Assembly: GCF_000527175.1 (NCBI RefSeq)
Contig: NZ_AZUR01000001.1
Coordinates: forward strand, 3,249,001-3,313,000
Reading direction: 5' to 3'
Length of the DNA: 64,000 nt
Origin: Pseudogulbenkiania sp. MAI-1
GTDB taxonomy: Bacteria > Pseudomonadota > Gammaproteobacteria > Burkholderiales > Chromobacteriaceae
The notes below the pieces were generated by a model. It searched no databases. It saw nothing but the letters and a program-made list of their open reading frames with translations, and had not been told where the DNA came from. The translations under genes were made by a program, and so were the position numbers. Position 1 is the first letter of the stretch. Every line of letters begins with the position of its first letter. This document shows, piece after piece, positions 46,731-55,581 of this stretch.

Positions 46731-47684
46731 TCAAGCGCCGGCAAAGCGGATCAGCCGGCTGCGGTCGACCGCGAGCCCGATGTCCTGCCCCGCCGCGAGC
46801 CCCAGCGGGAACTGCGCTGCTTCGCGCGCCGACAGCGTCAGCGTAAAGCGCGCTGCCTGCTGCGACACCTCCACCCGCAGCCCCTCGCTCAGGTTGTCCA
46901 CCCGCTCCACCCGCGCCGGCGGATGCGCCGGCCCGAGCAGGAAGGCCTGCTCCGGCAGCACGCCGTCGTCCAGCACGTTGTGGTAGCCGATGAACGAGGC
47001 CACCCAGGCGTTGGCTGGCGCCGCCAGCAGCTCCTGCGGCCGGCCGCACTGCACCACCCTGCCCTGCTGCAGCACCGCCACGCGGTCGGCCAGCGCGAAG
47101 GCCTCGGCGCGGTCGTGCGTGACCAGGATCACCGGGATGCCGGCAGCGGCCAGCCGGGTGCGGAACTCGGCCTGCAGGCTCTGGCGCAGGTGGGCATCGA
47201 GGCTGGAGAACGGTTCGTCGAGCAGCAAGAGGCGCGGCGAGGTCACCAGCGCACGCGCCAGCGCCACGCGCTGCTGCTCGCCGCCGGACAAGGTCCACAC
47301 CCGGCGCCCGCCGTAACCTGCCAGCCCCAGCTCGGCCAAGGCACGTTCGGCCTTTTCCAGCGCAGCACGGCGGGGCATGCGCCGTTCGATCAGGCCGAAG
47401 GCGACGTTGTCGCGCACGTCGAGATGGGGGAACAACGCGAAGTCCTGGAACATCAGCGCCACCTGGCGCGCTTCCGGCGCGAGCCCGGCAAGATCGACTC
47501 CCCCCAGGCGGATTTGGCCGGCGTCGGGCCGCTCCAGCCCGGCGATCATCTTCAACAGCGTGCTCTTTCCGCAGCCGGACGGCCCGAGCAGCGCCAGCGT
47601 TTCGCCGTCGGCCACCGAGAGCGACAGCTGGTCGGCCACCACGCGCTGGCCGAAGGCTTTGCACAGATTGACGAGTTCAAGCAT
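46731..47684 (-). CDS. thiQ: Thiamine ABC transporter ATP-binding protein ThiQ
   Basis: A 317-residue ABC ATPase. Walker A GPSGCGKST, signature LSGGEQQRVALARAL, Walker B LLLLDEPFSSLD and the H-loop histidine VTHDR are all visible. A C-terminal extension of about 100 residues after the ATPase core resembles the regulatory domain of iron/thiamine-type importers. Its start overlaps the thiP end by eight bases. The TPP riboswitch upstream of thiB supports the thiamine assignment over iron. Confidence 0.9.
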   Translation of the reverse strand: MLELVNLCKAFGQRVVADQLSLSVADGETLALLGPSGCGKSTLLKMIAGLERPDAGQIRLGGVDLAGLAPEARQVALMFQDFALFPHLDVRDNVAFGLIERRMPRRAALEKAERALAELGLAGYGGRRVWTLSGGEQQRVALARALVTSPRLLLLDEPFSSLDAHLRQSLQAEFRTRLAAAGIPVILVTHDRAEAFALADRVAVLQQGRVVQCGRPQELLAAPANAWVASFIGYHNVLDDGVLPEQAFLLGPAHPPARVERVDNLSEGLRVEVSQQAARFTLTLSAREAAQFPLGLAAGQDIGLAVDRSRLIRFAGA

Positions 47685-49221
47685 GGTCGGAGTCCTTGGC
47701 CAGCCGCCCCGGCCATTCGATGATGACGAAGGCGCTCACGGCAAACAGCATCAGCACGCTGGACAACACCAGCGCTGCGTCGAGATTGGCCGCGCCGGGA
47801 CGACCCAGCCGCTGGTAGATCAGCGTGGTCAGCGTGGTCCACTCCGGGCGCGACAGGAACAGTGTGACGGCGAATTCGCCCAGCGCGGTGGCGGCGGCGA
47901 ACGCCAGCCCGCGCCGGAACGCCGGTAGCAGCAACGGCCACACCACGCGGGCGAAGGCGCGCGGCGCGCTGGCGCCGAGCGTACGCGCCGCCTGCGGCAG
48001 CTGCGGCGGCACGCCGTCCAGCGCCGCCGCCACGCTCTTGGTGATGAAGGGATACGCCAACAAGGCGTAGGCGCTGAGCAACAGCGTCAGGCTGGCGGTC
48101 CATGCCGGATACAGCAGCAGCAAGCCGAACGCCATGCACACCGGCGACAGCATGAAGGGCAGGAAGGCGGCGGCACGCAGCCACAGCCAGCGCTGCGCCA
48201 CCAGCGCGTGCGCCAACCCCAGCAAGGCCGCCGCGCCGAGTGCCAGCGCCGAGAAGCGCAGCGTGTTGGCCAGCGCCGCCAGCGTGCCGCCCTCGCCCAA
48301 TACCGCCCACGCCTCGATCCCGGCCGACAAGGCGCGGCCGGCCACCGCCAAGAGCGGCGCCGCGGAAAACAGCGCCAGTAAGGCCAGCGCGCCCGCCAAC
48401 AGCCCCCGCTCGGCCCAGCCGGAGGCCGAGCGCGGCGGCAGCGGCTCGACCTTGCCCGGCGTGGCCAGGCGCCGCTCCAGCCAGGCGTAGGCGAGCGCCA
48501 CGCTGCCGCTCAGGCACAGCAGCAGCAGCGCCAAGGCACCGGCGTCGGCCAGGTTGAGTTCGTACGCCACCAGCGAGTAGATCTCCACCTCCACCGTGGC
48601 GTAGCGCTGCCCGCCCAACAGCAGCGCCAGCCCGAAGCCGGAGAAGCAATACAGGAACACCAGGCACAGCGCCGACGCCAGCCAGGGCCTGACCACCGGC
48701 CACTCCACGCGCCAGAACGCGCGCCAGGCGGTGCAGCCGAGCGTGCGCGCCGCCGCCAGCCGCGAGGCCGGCACCGTGGCGAGCGCGTCGCTGGCGGCAC
48801 GGATCACCAGCGGCAGGTTGTAGAACAGGTTGCCGTACAGCAGCAGCCACGGCGTGTCCTGCAGATTGAGGCCGGTGATGCCGTGCGGGCCGAACAGCGC
48901 CAGTACGCCCAGTGCGGCCACCAAGGTCGGCATCACGAACGGCAGCAGCAGCAGGCGCAGGATCAGTTCCCGGCCGGGAAAGGCGAAGCGCGCCAGCACC
49001 CAGGCCAGCGGCAGGCCGATGGCGAGCGCCAGCACGCAGGTGACGGCCGCCTGCGTCAGCGACCAGACCAGACGCCAGCGCAGGTAATCGTCGAAAAACA
49101 GGTTGGCCGACAGACCGCCGCCGCCCTCGAGCAGCAGCCGCGCCAACGGCGCCAGCGCCATCAGCGTGAGGAAGGCCAGCGGCAGCAAAGCCAGGGCCTG
49201 ACGGGAAAACACGGCACGCAT
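47677..49221 (-). CDS. thiP: Thiamine ABC transporter permease ThiP
   Basis: A 514-residue fused permease with two halves of about six helices each, each half carrying a BPD_transp_1 EAA-type loop (ARTLGCTAWRAFWRVEWPV and ARTLGASAPRAFARVVWPLL). This tandem permease layout is typical for ThiP/SfuB/CysU-type importers. Encoded between thiB (7 bp gap) and thiQ (8 bp overlap), all minus strand. Confidence 0.92.
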   Translation of the reverse strand: MRAVFSRQALALLPLAFLTLMALAPLARLLLEGGGGLSANLFFDDYLRWRLVWSLTQAAVTCVLALAIGLPLAWVLARFAFPGRELILRLLLLPFVMPTLVAALGVLALFGPHGITGLNLQDTPWLLLYGNLFYNLPLVIRAASDALATVPASRLAAARTLGCTAWRAFWRVEWPVVRPWLASALCLVFLYCFSGFGLALLLGGQRYATVEVEIYSLVAYELNLADAGALALLLLCLSGSVALAYAWLERRLATPGKVEPLPPRSASGWAERGLLAGALALLALFSAAPLLAVAGRALSAGIEAWAVLGEGGTLAALANTLRFSALALGAAALLGLAHALVAQRWLWLRAAAFLPFMLSPVCMAFGLLLLYPAWTASLTLLLSAYALLAYPFITKSVAAALDGVPPQLPQAARTLGASAPRAFARVVWPLLLPAFRRGLAFAAATALGEFAVTLFLSRPEWTTLTTLIYQRLGRPGAANLDAALVLSSVLMLFAVSAFVIIEWPGRLAKDSDHA

Positions 49222-49228
49222 CGCGGCC

Positions 49229-50239
49229 TCAGTAGCCGGACTTCAACACCACCTTGGTCCACCGGCTCACCCAGCCGGCGCTCTTGGCTGCGATGGTCTT
49301 GCTGTCCGGCGTATCGTGCGCCGCCGGTTTCTCCGCTAGGGAGAACACCGGGTTCAGCTTGACACCGGACACCACCGGGTACATCCACATCTGCGTCGGC
49401 AGGTCGGCCTGCACCGCGTCGGAACGCAGGAAGTCGACGAACTGCTGAGCAGCCTTCTTCTGGCCGCCGCCCTTGACCAGCGCCACGCCCTCCACCTGCT
49501 GGAACACGCCGCCCTTGAGCAGCAGGTTGCCGGTCGGCGCCTCGGTCAGCTTCTCCTTGCTGTAGAACACCTCGGCCGCCGGGCTGGTGGCGTAGCTCAC
49601 CACGATGGGCCGGCTGCCGCCGTTCTTGCTGAAATCGGTGTAGTAGGCCTCGCTCCAGCCCTTGGCCACCTTGACGCCGTTGTCGCGGAGCCGGCCCCAC
49701 CAGGCGAAGGCCTGCTCCTCGCCCATCCCCTTGATCGTGGCGAGCAGGAAGGCCAGCCCCGGGCTCGAGGTTGCCGGGTTCTCCACCACCATAAGGTTCT
49801 TGTAGGCCGGGCGGGTCAGCTCGTCGAGCGACTTGGGCAGGGCCAGCTTCTGCTTGGCGAACCAGGCCTTGTCGTAGTTCAGCGTAACGTAGCCGTAGTC
49901 GACGCTCACCATCCCCGGCAAGCTCTGCTGCACGCCGACGCCGGCCGCGCTCGTGGTCGGCTCCAGCACGCCGGCCTGCTGTGCCTTGCCGATCAGCGTG
50001 TTATCGATGCCGTAGACCACGTCGGCGATCGGGTTGGCGCGGGTCAGGATCAGCTTGTTGAGCATCTCGCCGGCGTCGCCGGCCTTGATCACCGCCACCT
50101 TGACGCCGGACTGCTGCTCGAAACCGGCCAGCAGCTCCTTGGACAGCGTGAAAGAACTGTGCGTCAGCACACGCAGTTCAGCCGCGTTGGCACCCATAGC
50201 GGCCGCGCACAGCGCCAGCAACAGCGTTTTCTTGAACAT
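49229..50239 (-). CDS. thiB: Thiamine-binding periplasmic protein ThiB
   Basis: A 336-residue secreted binding protein. The signal peptide is MFKKTLLLALCAAAMGANA, followed by AELRVLTHSSFTLSKELLAG, characteristic of ThiB (TbpA). DVVYGIDNTLIGKAQQAGVL and VVVENPATSSPGLAFLLATI are further family landmarks. It takes up thiamine, TMP and TPP. Preceded by a TPP riboswitch on the same strand, so expression should fall when TPP is plentiful. Confidence 0.94.
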   Translation of the reverse strand: MFKKTLLLALCAAAMGANAAELRVLTHSSFTLSKELLAGFEQQSGVKVAVIKAGDAGEMLNKLILTRANPIADVVYGIDNTLIGKAQQAGVLEPTTSAAGVGVQQSLPGMVSVDYGYVTLNYDKAWFAKQKLALPKSLDELTRPAYKNLMVVENPATSSPGLAFLLATIKGMGEEQAFAWWGRLRDNGVKVAKGWSEAYYTDFSKNGGSRPIVVSYATSPAAEVFYSKEKLTEAPTGNLLLKGGVFQQVEGVALVKGGGQKKAAQQFVDFLRSDAVQADLPTQMWMYPVVSGVKLNPVFSLAEKPAAHDTPDSKTIAAKSAGWVSRWTKVVLKSGY

Positions 50240-50308
50240 CTTGGCATCTCCTTTCGGGTAGGTATCACGGCCCCAAAGAAGAAGGTGGACATGCCGGACG
50301 GCATCATC

Positions 50309-50383
50309 ACGCTCCCTCCGCTGGCATGATCCAGATCAGGTTTGTGGGGTCTCTCTCAGCCACGACGAATCGCGGCACCCCCG
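50309..50383 (-). promoter_or_regulatory. TPP riboswitch (THI element)
   Basis: Minus-strand leader of thiB with the conserved THI-box parts in order: GGGGTGCC, CTGAGAGAGACCCC, ACCTGATCTGGATCATGCC and AGCGGAGGGA. These are the two TPP-sensing helix arms (pyrimidine and pyrophosphate sensor). It lies about 70 bp upstream of the thiB ATG; a sequestering hairpin over the ribosome binding site is the likely mechanism, which I did not fold in detail. Confidence 0.93.
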
Positions 50384-50454
50384 GTGACGAAAAACGGCAG
50401 TATAGCGCCAAGCGGCTTGGGAGGGAGGCAAAAGCGGCGGCGGGAAAACGGGCG

Positions 50455-50486
50455 AAAAAATAGCCTGAAGGACGAATCCTTCAGGC
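50455..50486 (-). terminator. Minus-strand hairpin with U-run upstream of the riboswitch
   Basis: GCCTGAAGGA-TTCG-TCCTTCAGGC (read on the minus strand, loop TTCG) followed by TATTTTTTC. It is a convincing terminator, but no minus-strand gene precedes it, so the transcript it ends is unknown. Confidence 0.6.
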
Positions 50487-50491
50487 GAGGC

Positions 50492-50633
50492 TTTACACAC
50501 GTAAAAAAGAGGCCAAATAGAACTACGGGACAGGCACTCACGAATCCCTCAGAGCGGGACCGCCTGGATTCAATTGCAATCACCGTGCCAGGCTGCGTGC
50601 CGCCTTTTGCCGGGAGAGGGGCGGGATTTTTTT
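50492..50633 (+). ncRNA. Candidate small RNA locus
   Basis: A possible promoter (TTTACA at 50492-50497, then after 18 bp AATAGA) is followed by nested complementarities: GGCAC (about 50533) with GTGCC (about 50585), and GAATCC with GGATTC inside. A stem CCGCC/GGCGG then ends in T7 (50627-50633). No ORF matches. The structure suggests a roughly 100-nt RNA; it could instead be the leader of the gene at 50723. Confidence 0.3.
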
Positions 50634-50722
50634 GCGCAATGCACAACAACAAGGCGCCGCTGCACCGCAACATGGCGAACCGGCACACCCCGGCTTCGCC
50701 CGGCCTGCGTTATGATTACGCC

Positions 50723-51553
50723 ATGGATAGCCAGCCCAACACCAAGAAACCCGCTGCCGTGGCCACCGCCGAGAAGCCGGCGCTGCCGGCGCCCGAGAGC
50801 GAAGCCTACCTCGCCAGCCTGGCCATGCCGCTGGGCGAGACCGTCCTGAAGCTGTCACGCGATGGCGTCGAGATCTACGGCATACTGCATCGCAGCCGCG
50901 CCATGACCGGCCAGTCCGACTACTTCCGGCTGCAGTTCCGCGGCTTCGCCACCGCCATCGGCACCCAGTGGCAGGCCTTCGGCGGCGACGACGCGCAATT
51001 CCACACCGTCTACAACAGCGCCTGGGTGCGGGCCGACCATCCCAGCCGCTCGGCCACCTTCGGCCCCAAGGGCGGCGTCATGGTCAGCGAGACCTTCCGC
51101 CACGGCGGGCTGGATACCTTCCTGCAGGCCCAGGTCATCGGCTGGATCAAGGGCATCTACCCCGATTACGCCGTCAGCCCCGGGCTGGTGACGCTGCCGC
51201 CCAACTGCAGCGAGGACGAGCGCCTGCAGCGCAACGCCTTCTTCGCCCGCCAGGGCTTCGAGTTCGAATGGCAGGACAGCAACCAGAAAAACGCGCTGTT
51301 CTTCAAGGACAAGGTCAACAAGCTGCTTGGCGTATGGGACAAGAATCACATCACCGAATTCAGCGGCGAGGAAATGCTGCAGACCATGGCCCAGCAGGAA
51401 GAGACGCGCGCCCTGCTGGAGCAGCGCGTCGCCACGCTGGAATCGCGCCAGCAGACGCTGCAGCAGGCGCTGCAGAAGGAACGCAGCACGGCGCAGATCA
51501 TGACCGGCGTGGTGATCATGGTCCTGATCATCGGCATCTGGGCGGTGCTGTAA
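50723..51553 (+). CDS. Hypothetical protein with C-terminal coiled coil and membrane anchor
   Basis: A 276-residue protein. The N-terminal 180 residues form a globular region with no recognised domain (GVEIYGILHRSRAMTGQSDY; YNSAWVRADHPSRSATFGPK). Residues about 220-255 form a coiled coil (RALLEQRVATLESRQQTLQQ), and a single transmembrane helix ends the chain (MTGVVIMVLIIGIWAVL), giving a tail-anchored topology with the bulk in the cytoplasm. Start MDSQPN chosen because upstream in-frame sequence overlaps the riboswitch and intergenic structure. Confidence 0.7.
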   Translation: MDSQPNTKKPAAVATAEKPALPAPESEAYLASLAMPLGETVLKLSRDGVEIYGILHRSRAMTGQSDYFRLQFRGFATAIGTQWQAFGGDDAQFHTVYNSAWVRADHPSRSATFGPKGGVMVSETFRHGGLDTFLQAQVIGWIKGIYPDYAVSPGLVTLPPNCSEDERLQRNAFFARQGFEFEWQDSNQKNALFFKDKVNKLLGVWDKNHITEFSGEEMLQTMAQQEETRALLEQRVATLESRQQTLQQALQKERSTAQIMTGVVIMVLIIGIWAVL

Positions 51554-51679
51554 CCTGGCATCGCCCTCCTGCCATGGCTGAGCCAGTTTCATCCATGCCA
51601 TGAACAGTCATCGTTTGTCCGCCGGCGCCCTCTCTGGCCTAATACGGCCATTCGCCCTCCGGGCGCCAAGGAGTACACC

Positions 51680-53020
51680 ATGATTCACGGCAAAACCCGG
51701 CAGGAGTGGTACCGCGACCATCCCCTGCTGGAAAAACTGGTCGCCCTCGAGGAATGCAGCTGGTTCAACCCGGCCGTCACCGCGTTCGAGGCAGCACTCC
51801 CCCACGTCGGCCTCCGCGCAGAGGACGTCGCCCAGGCCAGCGCCCGGCTGCAGCGCTTCGCCGCCTGGTTCCGCACCGCCTTTCCGGAAACCCGGGACGC
51901 CGGCGGCATTCTGGAATCCCCGCTGCAGGCCATCCCGGCCATGCAGCAGGCGTTGTGCCAACGCTACGGCATCGACCCCATCGGTACCCTGCTGATCAAA
52001 CTCGACAGCCACCTGCCGATTTCCGGCTCGATCAAGGCGCGCGGCGGCATCCACGAGGTACTCAAGTACGCCGAGGACCTGGCCATCGGCGCCGGCCTGC
52101 TGCGTCTCGACGACGACTACGCCCAGCTCGACAGTGACGCCTTCCGCGCCTTCTTCGGCCAGTACGCCATCGCCGTCGGCTCGACCGGCAACCTCGGCCT
52201 GTCGATCGGCCTGATCGGCGCCAAACTCGGCTTTCGCACCACGGTGCACATGTCGGCGGATGCGCGCGAGTGGAAGAAACGCCGGCTGCGCGAGCACGGC
52301 GTCACGGTGGTGGAATACCCCACCGACTACAGCGCGGCGGTGGCCGAGGGGCGACGCCAGGCGGCCACCGACCCGCGCTGCCACTTCGTCGACGACGAGA
52401 ACTCGCCCGAGCTGTTCCTGGGCTACGCCGTCGCCGCCGAGCGGCTGAAACGGCAGTTGGACCAGGCTGGCATCGTCGTCGACGCCGAACACCCGCTGTT
52501 CGTCTACCTGCCCTGCGGCGTCGGCGGCGGTCCGGGCGGGGTGGCGTTCGGCCTGAAGCTGGCGTTCCGCGACCACGTGCACTGCCTTTTTGCCGAGCCG
52601 ACCCACTCGCCCAGCATGCTACTGGGGGTCTACACCGGCCTGCACGACGAAGTTGCGGTGCAGGACTTCGGCATCGACAACGTCACCGCCGCCGACGGCC
52701 TGGCGGTGGGGCGTCCGTCCGGCTTCGTCGGGCGGGCGATGGAACGGATGATCGACGGCTACTACACGGTCGACGACGGCGAGCTCTTCCGCCTGCTCGC
52801 GCTGCTGGAACAGCAGGAAGGCATCGCGCTGGAGCCGTCGGCGCTGGCCGGCATGCCGGGCATGGCGCGCGTGCTGACGGAAAACCAGGGCTACCGCGAA
52901 CGCACGGGACTCACCTCCGAACGCCTCGCCCGGGCGCACCACCTGGTGTGGGCCACCGGCGGCAGCATGGTGCCCGCCGAGGAAATGGCCGACTACCTGC
53001 GTCGGGGCAAGCAGGCCTGA
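51680..53020 (+). CDS. dsdA: D-serine ammonia-lyase
   Basis: A 446-residue PLP enzyme converting D-serine to pyruvate and ammonia. The PLP lysine is K119 in the SGSIKARGG motif; the phosphate-binding glycine-rich loop is [16 protein letters not shown]-terminal [15 protein letters not shown] also matches DsdA. It allows growth on, and resistance to, D-serine. Followed 28 bp later by its regulator gene dsdC on the same strand. Confidence 0.97.
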   Translation: MIHGKTRQEWYRDHPLLEKLVALEECSWFNPAVTAFEAALPHVGLRAEDVAQASARLQRFAAWFRTAFPETRDAGGILESPLQAIPAMQQALCQRYGIDPIGTLLIKLDSHLPISGSIKARGGIHEVLKYAEDLAIGAGLLRLDDDYAQLDSDAFRAFFGQYAIAVGSTGNLGLSIGLIGAKLGFRTTVHMSADAREWKKRRLREHGVTVVEYPTDYSAAVAEGRRQAATDPRCHFVDDENSPELFLGYAVAAERLKRQLDQAGIVVDAEHPLFVYLPCGVGGGPGGVAFGLKLAFRDHVHCLFAEPTHSPSMLLGVYTGLHDEVAVQDFGIDNVTAADGLAVGRPSGFVGRAMERMIDGYYTVDDGELFRLLALLEQQEGIALEPSALAGMPGMARVLTENQGYRERTGLTSERLARAHHLVWATGGSMVPAEEMADYLRRGKQA

Positions 53021-53048
53021 CCCAACCCAGTAACCGGCCAAGACACCC

Positions 53049-54002
53049 ATGGCTCCTCTAAGGAAACTCAGCCGCCTCAACAGCAGCCAGCTGGCGGCGC
53101 TGCATACCTTCGAGTGCGCTGCGCGCCACCTGAGCTTCACCCTGGCTGCAATCGAGCTGAGCCTGACGCCCAGCGCCGTCAGCCACCGCATCCTCAAGCT
53201 GGAACAGCAGCTCGGCTTCCGCTTGTTCCAGCGCCGGCCGCGGCAACTGCAGCTGAGCGATGAGGGGCGGCGCCTGTTCGCGCTGCTCAACGACTCGCTA
53301 CAGCGCGTCAGCCAGGAGATCGACGACATCCGCCGCCACGAGCTGTCCGGCACGCTGACGCTGTTTGCCCGCCCGTCGCTCGCGCAATGCTGGCTGGTGC
53401 CACGGCTGGCCGACTTCGGCCAACGTTATCCCGCCATCCGGCTCGATCTGCGCACTGGCAACGAGGAGGTCGATTTCCGCACCCAGCCGGTCGACCTGGC
53501 GCTGTACTACGGTACCCTGCCGGCGGCCGGGCAACGCGTGGTGCCGTTGATGGACGAAGCCCTCACACCGGTCTGCTCGCCCGACTACGCCCGCCGTCAG
53601 CAGCTGTTCGACCGGCCGGAGCAGCTGGTGCACTGTACCCTGCTGCACGACGCCCGCGCCTGGCCGCAGGCCGGCCACGACGCCGAATGGCAAACCTGGG
53701 CGGCGCAGCATGGCATCACCGGCCTCGACGACGCGGCACAGATGATCTTCGACCGCTCCGACCTCGCCGTGACGGCGGCGCAGCACCACGCCGGCGTGGC
53801 CATGGGGCGGCAGCGCCTGGTCGAACAGGCGCTGCGCCAAGGCAGCCTAATAGAGCCATTCCCCACACTTTCCAGCCGCGCCCCGCAGCATTACTACCTG
53901 GTCTTGCCCGAGCGCTCGCCACCGTCGCCACGCCTCAGGGTGTTCATCCAGTGGCTGATGGCCCAGGCCGGCCATACCCAGCCCTGGGAACCCGTCGACT
54001 GA
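53049..54002 (+). CDS. dsdC: LysR-family D-serine regulator DsdC
   Basis: A 317-residue LysR activator. The winged helix (ALHTFECAARHLSFTLAAIE, TPSAVSHRILKLEQQLGFRL) and effector domain strongly resemble E. coli DsdC, including ELSGTLTLFARPSLAQCWLV and FDRSDLAVTAAQHHAGVAMG. In E. coli dsdC is divergent from dsdXA; here it is downstream of dsdA and co-oriented, and no dsdX transporter is present. Confidence 0.93.
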   Translation: MAPLRKLSRLNSSQLAALHTFECAARHLSFTLAAIELSLTPSAVSHRILKLEQQLGFRLFQRRPRQLQLSDEGRRLFALLNDSLQRVSQEIDDIRRHELSGTLTLFARPSLAQCWLVPRLADFGQRYPAIRLDLRTGNEEVDFRTQPVDLALYYGTLPAAGQRVVPLMDEALTPVCSPDYARRQQLFDRPEQLVHCTLLHDARAWPQAGHDAEWQTWAAQHGITGLDDAAQMIFDRSDLAVTAAQHHAGVAMGRQRLVEQALRQGSLIEPFPTLSSRAPQHYYLVLPERSPPSPRLRVFIQWLMAQAGHTQPWEPVD

Positions 54003-54028
54003 GCTGCTGCCGGGTGGCCGAAAAACAG

Positions 54029-54058
54029 AAACCCCGAGGATCACTCCTCGGGGTTTCG
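54029..54058. terminator. Bidirectional terminator between dsdC and the nitronate monooxygenase gene
   Basis: AAACCCCGAGGA-TCAC-TCCTCGGGGTTT between convergent genes. Confidence 0.85.
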
Positions 54059-54090
54059 TCTGCTGACAGCGGCGGCACCAACCGCCCGCC

Positions 54091-55335
54091 TCACTCCGGC
54101 AGCGCGATGGTGTTGTCGGTGCTGAACTGGTAATCGCGGAACACGTGCTCGGCGCTGAGGATCTGGTAGCTGCCGTCCTCGTTGCGGCGCGTGGTGTCCT
54201 TCAGGCGGTAGGTGTAGTGGCCGCAGGTCCAGCAGTCGAAGTTGCGCATGTGGGTGCACAGGCAGGTCTTGTCCCACACCTTGACGCGGCGCTCGCCCGG
54301 GTGCGCCGCCACCTCGCGGTTGTAGGCCTCGATGTATGCACAGCTACCCTTGGCGTCGAGCAGGTAGCCGTAAGCCTCGCAGTTGGGGCGGATGCCGTCG
54401 CCGATGGCCGGGCAATGCTTGATCATGCGCATCGGATAGCCGGTCGGCGACAGCTGGTTGACCTCGATGTCGTCCTCGGTGGCCTTGAAGTACTCCTGCT
54501 GCACCTTCTCCGGCAGGCCGCACTCGTGGGTAACGGTGAAGCGCGTGGCCACCTGCACGGCGCTGGCGCCCATTTCCAGGAAGTTCACCGCGTCGCTGCC
54601 GGTGAAGATGCCGCCGGCCGGAATCAGCGGGATGTCGAGCTTCTCGGCGATCAGCCAGTCGCGGATCTCGGCCACGATGGTGGCCAGGTCGTACTCGGCC
54701 CAGTCCATGCCGAAGCCCAGGTGGCCGCCGGCCAGCGGGCCTTCCACCACCACGTAGTCGGGCAGGCGGCCGGTGCGGCCGTTCTTCTTCAGGAACAGTT
54801 GCAGCGCGCGCAGCGACGACACGATGATGCCGAGCTTGGCGTCGCGGAAGCGCGGGTGGTCCTCGATCAGCGCGAACGAGCCCAGGTGCAGGCCGGCCGC
54901 CAGCGTGATGCCGTCGATGCCGGCATCGAGCGCCGCGCGCAGCCGCACGCGCAGGGTTTCCTTGGGGCCGTTCATCGTCAGCTTTTCCATGCAGTTGATG
55001 AAGATCAGCCCCTTGCCGCGCTTCGCCTCCATGGTGCTGCCCACGTGCAGCTTGGTGGCTTCGGCCAGCAGGTCGAGGTCGAACTGGACGACCGACTTGT
55101 CCGAGTTGGCGACGTTGAACTTGTACTGCTGCAGCTTGTTCTTGACGTACTTGGTGTTGAAGCGGCGATCGGCAACCGTCGGCACCATGGCGTCCGAGAT
55201 ATGGCCGATGCCGCCGAGGCGTGCCGCCTCGAGGGACAGAGCGGAAGTCGAGATGTCGACCCCCATGCCGCCGACCATGATGGGCACCAGTTCCTGCTTG
55301 CCCAATCTCAGGCGAAAATCATCCACGCGCTTCAT
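54091..55335 (-). CDS. Nitronate monooxygenase-like flavoprotein with cysteine-rich tail
   Basis: A 414-residue FMN-dependent TIM-barrel enzyme of the nitronate monooxygenase (2-nitropropane dioxygenase) family. Landmarks: VPIMVGGMGVDIS, VVVEGPLAGGHLGFGMDW, IPLIPAGGIFTGSDAVNFL and MGASAVQVATRF. The C-terminal ~80 residues add seven cysteines (HCPAI..NC, SC, KTCLCTH, FDCWTCGHY) not part of the basic fold. Substrate unknown. Start MKRVDDFRLR at 55335 follows GGAGAGGCAACTA; the longer ORF is rejected. Confidence 0.87.
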   Translation of the reverse strand: MKRVDDFRLRLGKQELVPIMVGGMGVDISTSALSLEAARLGGIGHISDAMVPTVADRRFNTKYVKNKLQQYKFNVANSDKSVVQFDLDLLAEATKLHVGSTMEAKRGKGLIFINCMEKLTMNGPKETLRVRLRAALDAGIDGITLAAGLHLGSFALIEDHPRFRDAKLGIIVSSLRALQLFLKKNGRTGRLPDYVVVEGPLAGGHLGFGMDWAEYDLATIVAEIRDWLIAEKLDIPLIPAGGIFTGSDAVNFLEMGASAVQVATRFTVTHECGLPEKVQQEYFKATEDDIEVNQLSPTGYPMRMIKHCPAIGDGIRPNCEAYGYLLDAKGSCAYIEAYNREVAAHPGERRVKVWDKTCLCTHMRNFDCWTCGHYTYRLKDTTRRNEDGSYQILSAEHVFRDYQFSTDNTIALPE

Positions 55336-55581
55336 TAGTTGCCTCTCCGTATTTCGTAACCTCACATTATCACCCAGGCGGGGCCCGGAAGACAAAAAAG
55401 CTGCAGATTCAAGCGTTCGAATCACGAAAAAAGGCCAGCCATCACGGGCAAACCGGGAACTGTGCCCTGCGGCCAGCAGGGCCGCGTAGTACAACGGTGG
55501 CGGGAGCGGGCTCCGGCTCAACGGGTCAGGCCCCTGCCCAGCGGCGCGCAGAACGGAGCGAAGCGCCGCCAGGCGCTGCCG

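Noticed and set aside
46731..50239. Iron(III) ABC transporter (AfuABC/SfuABC)
   Set aside because: The architecture is similar, but the TPP riboswitch and ThiB-like N-terminus favour thiamine.
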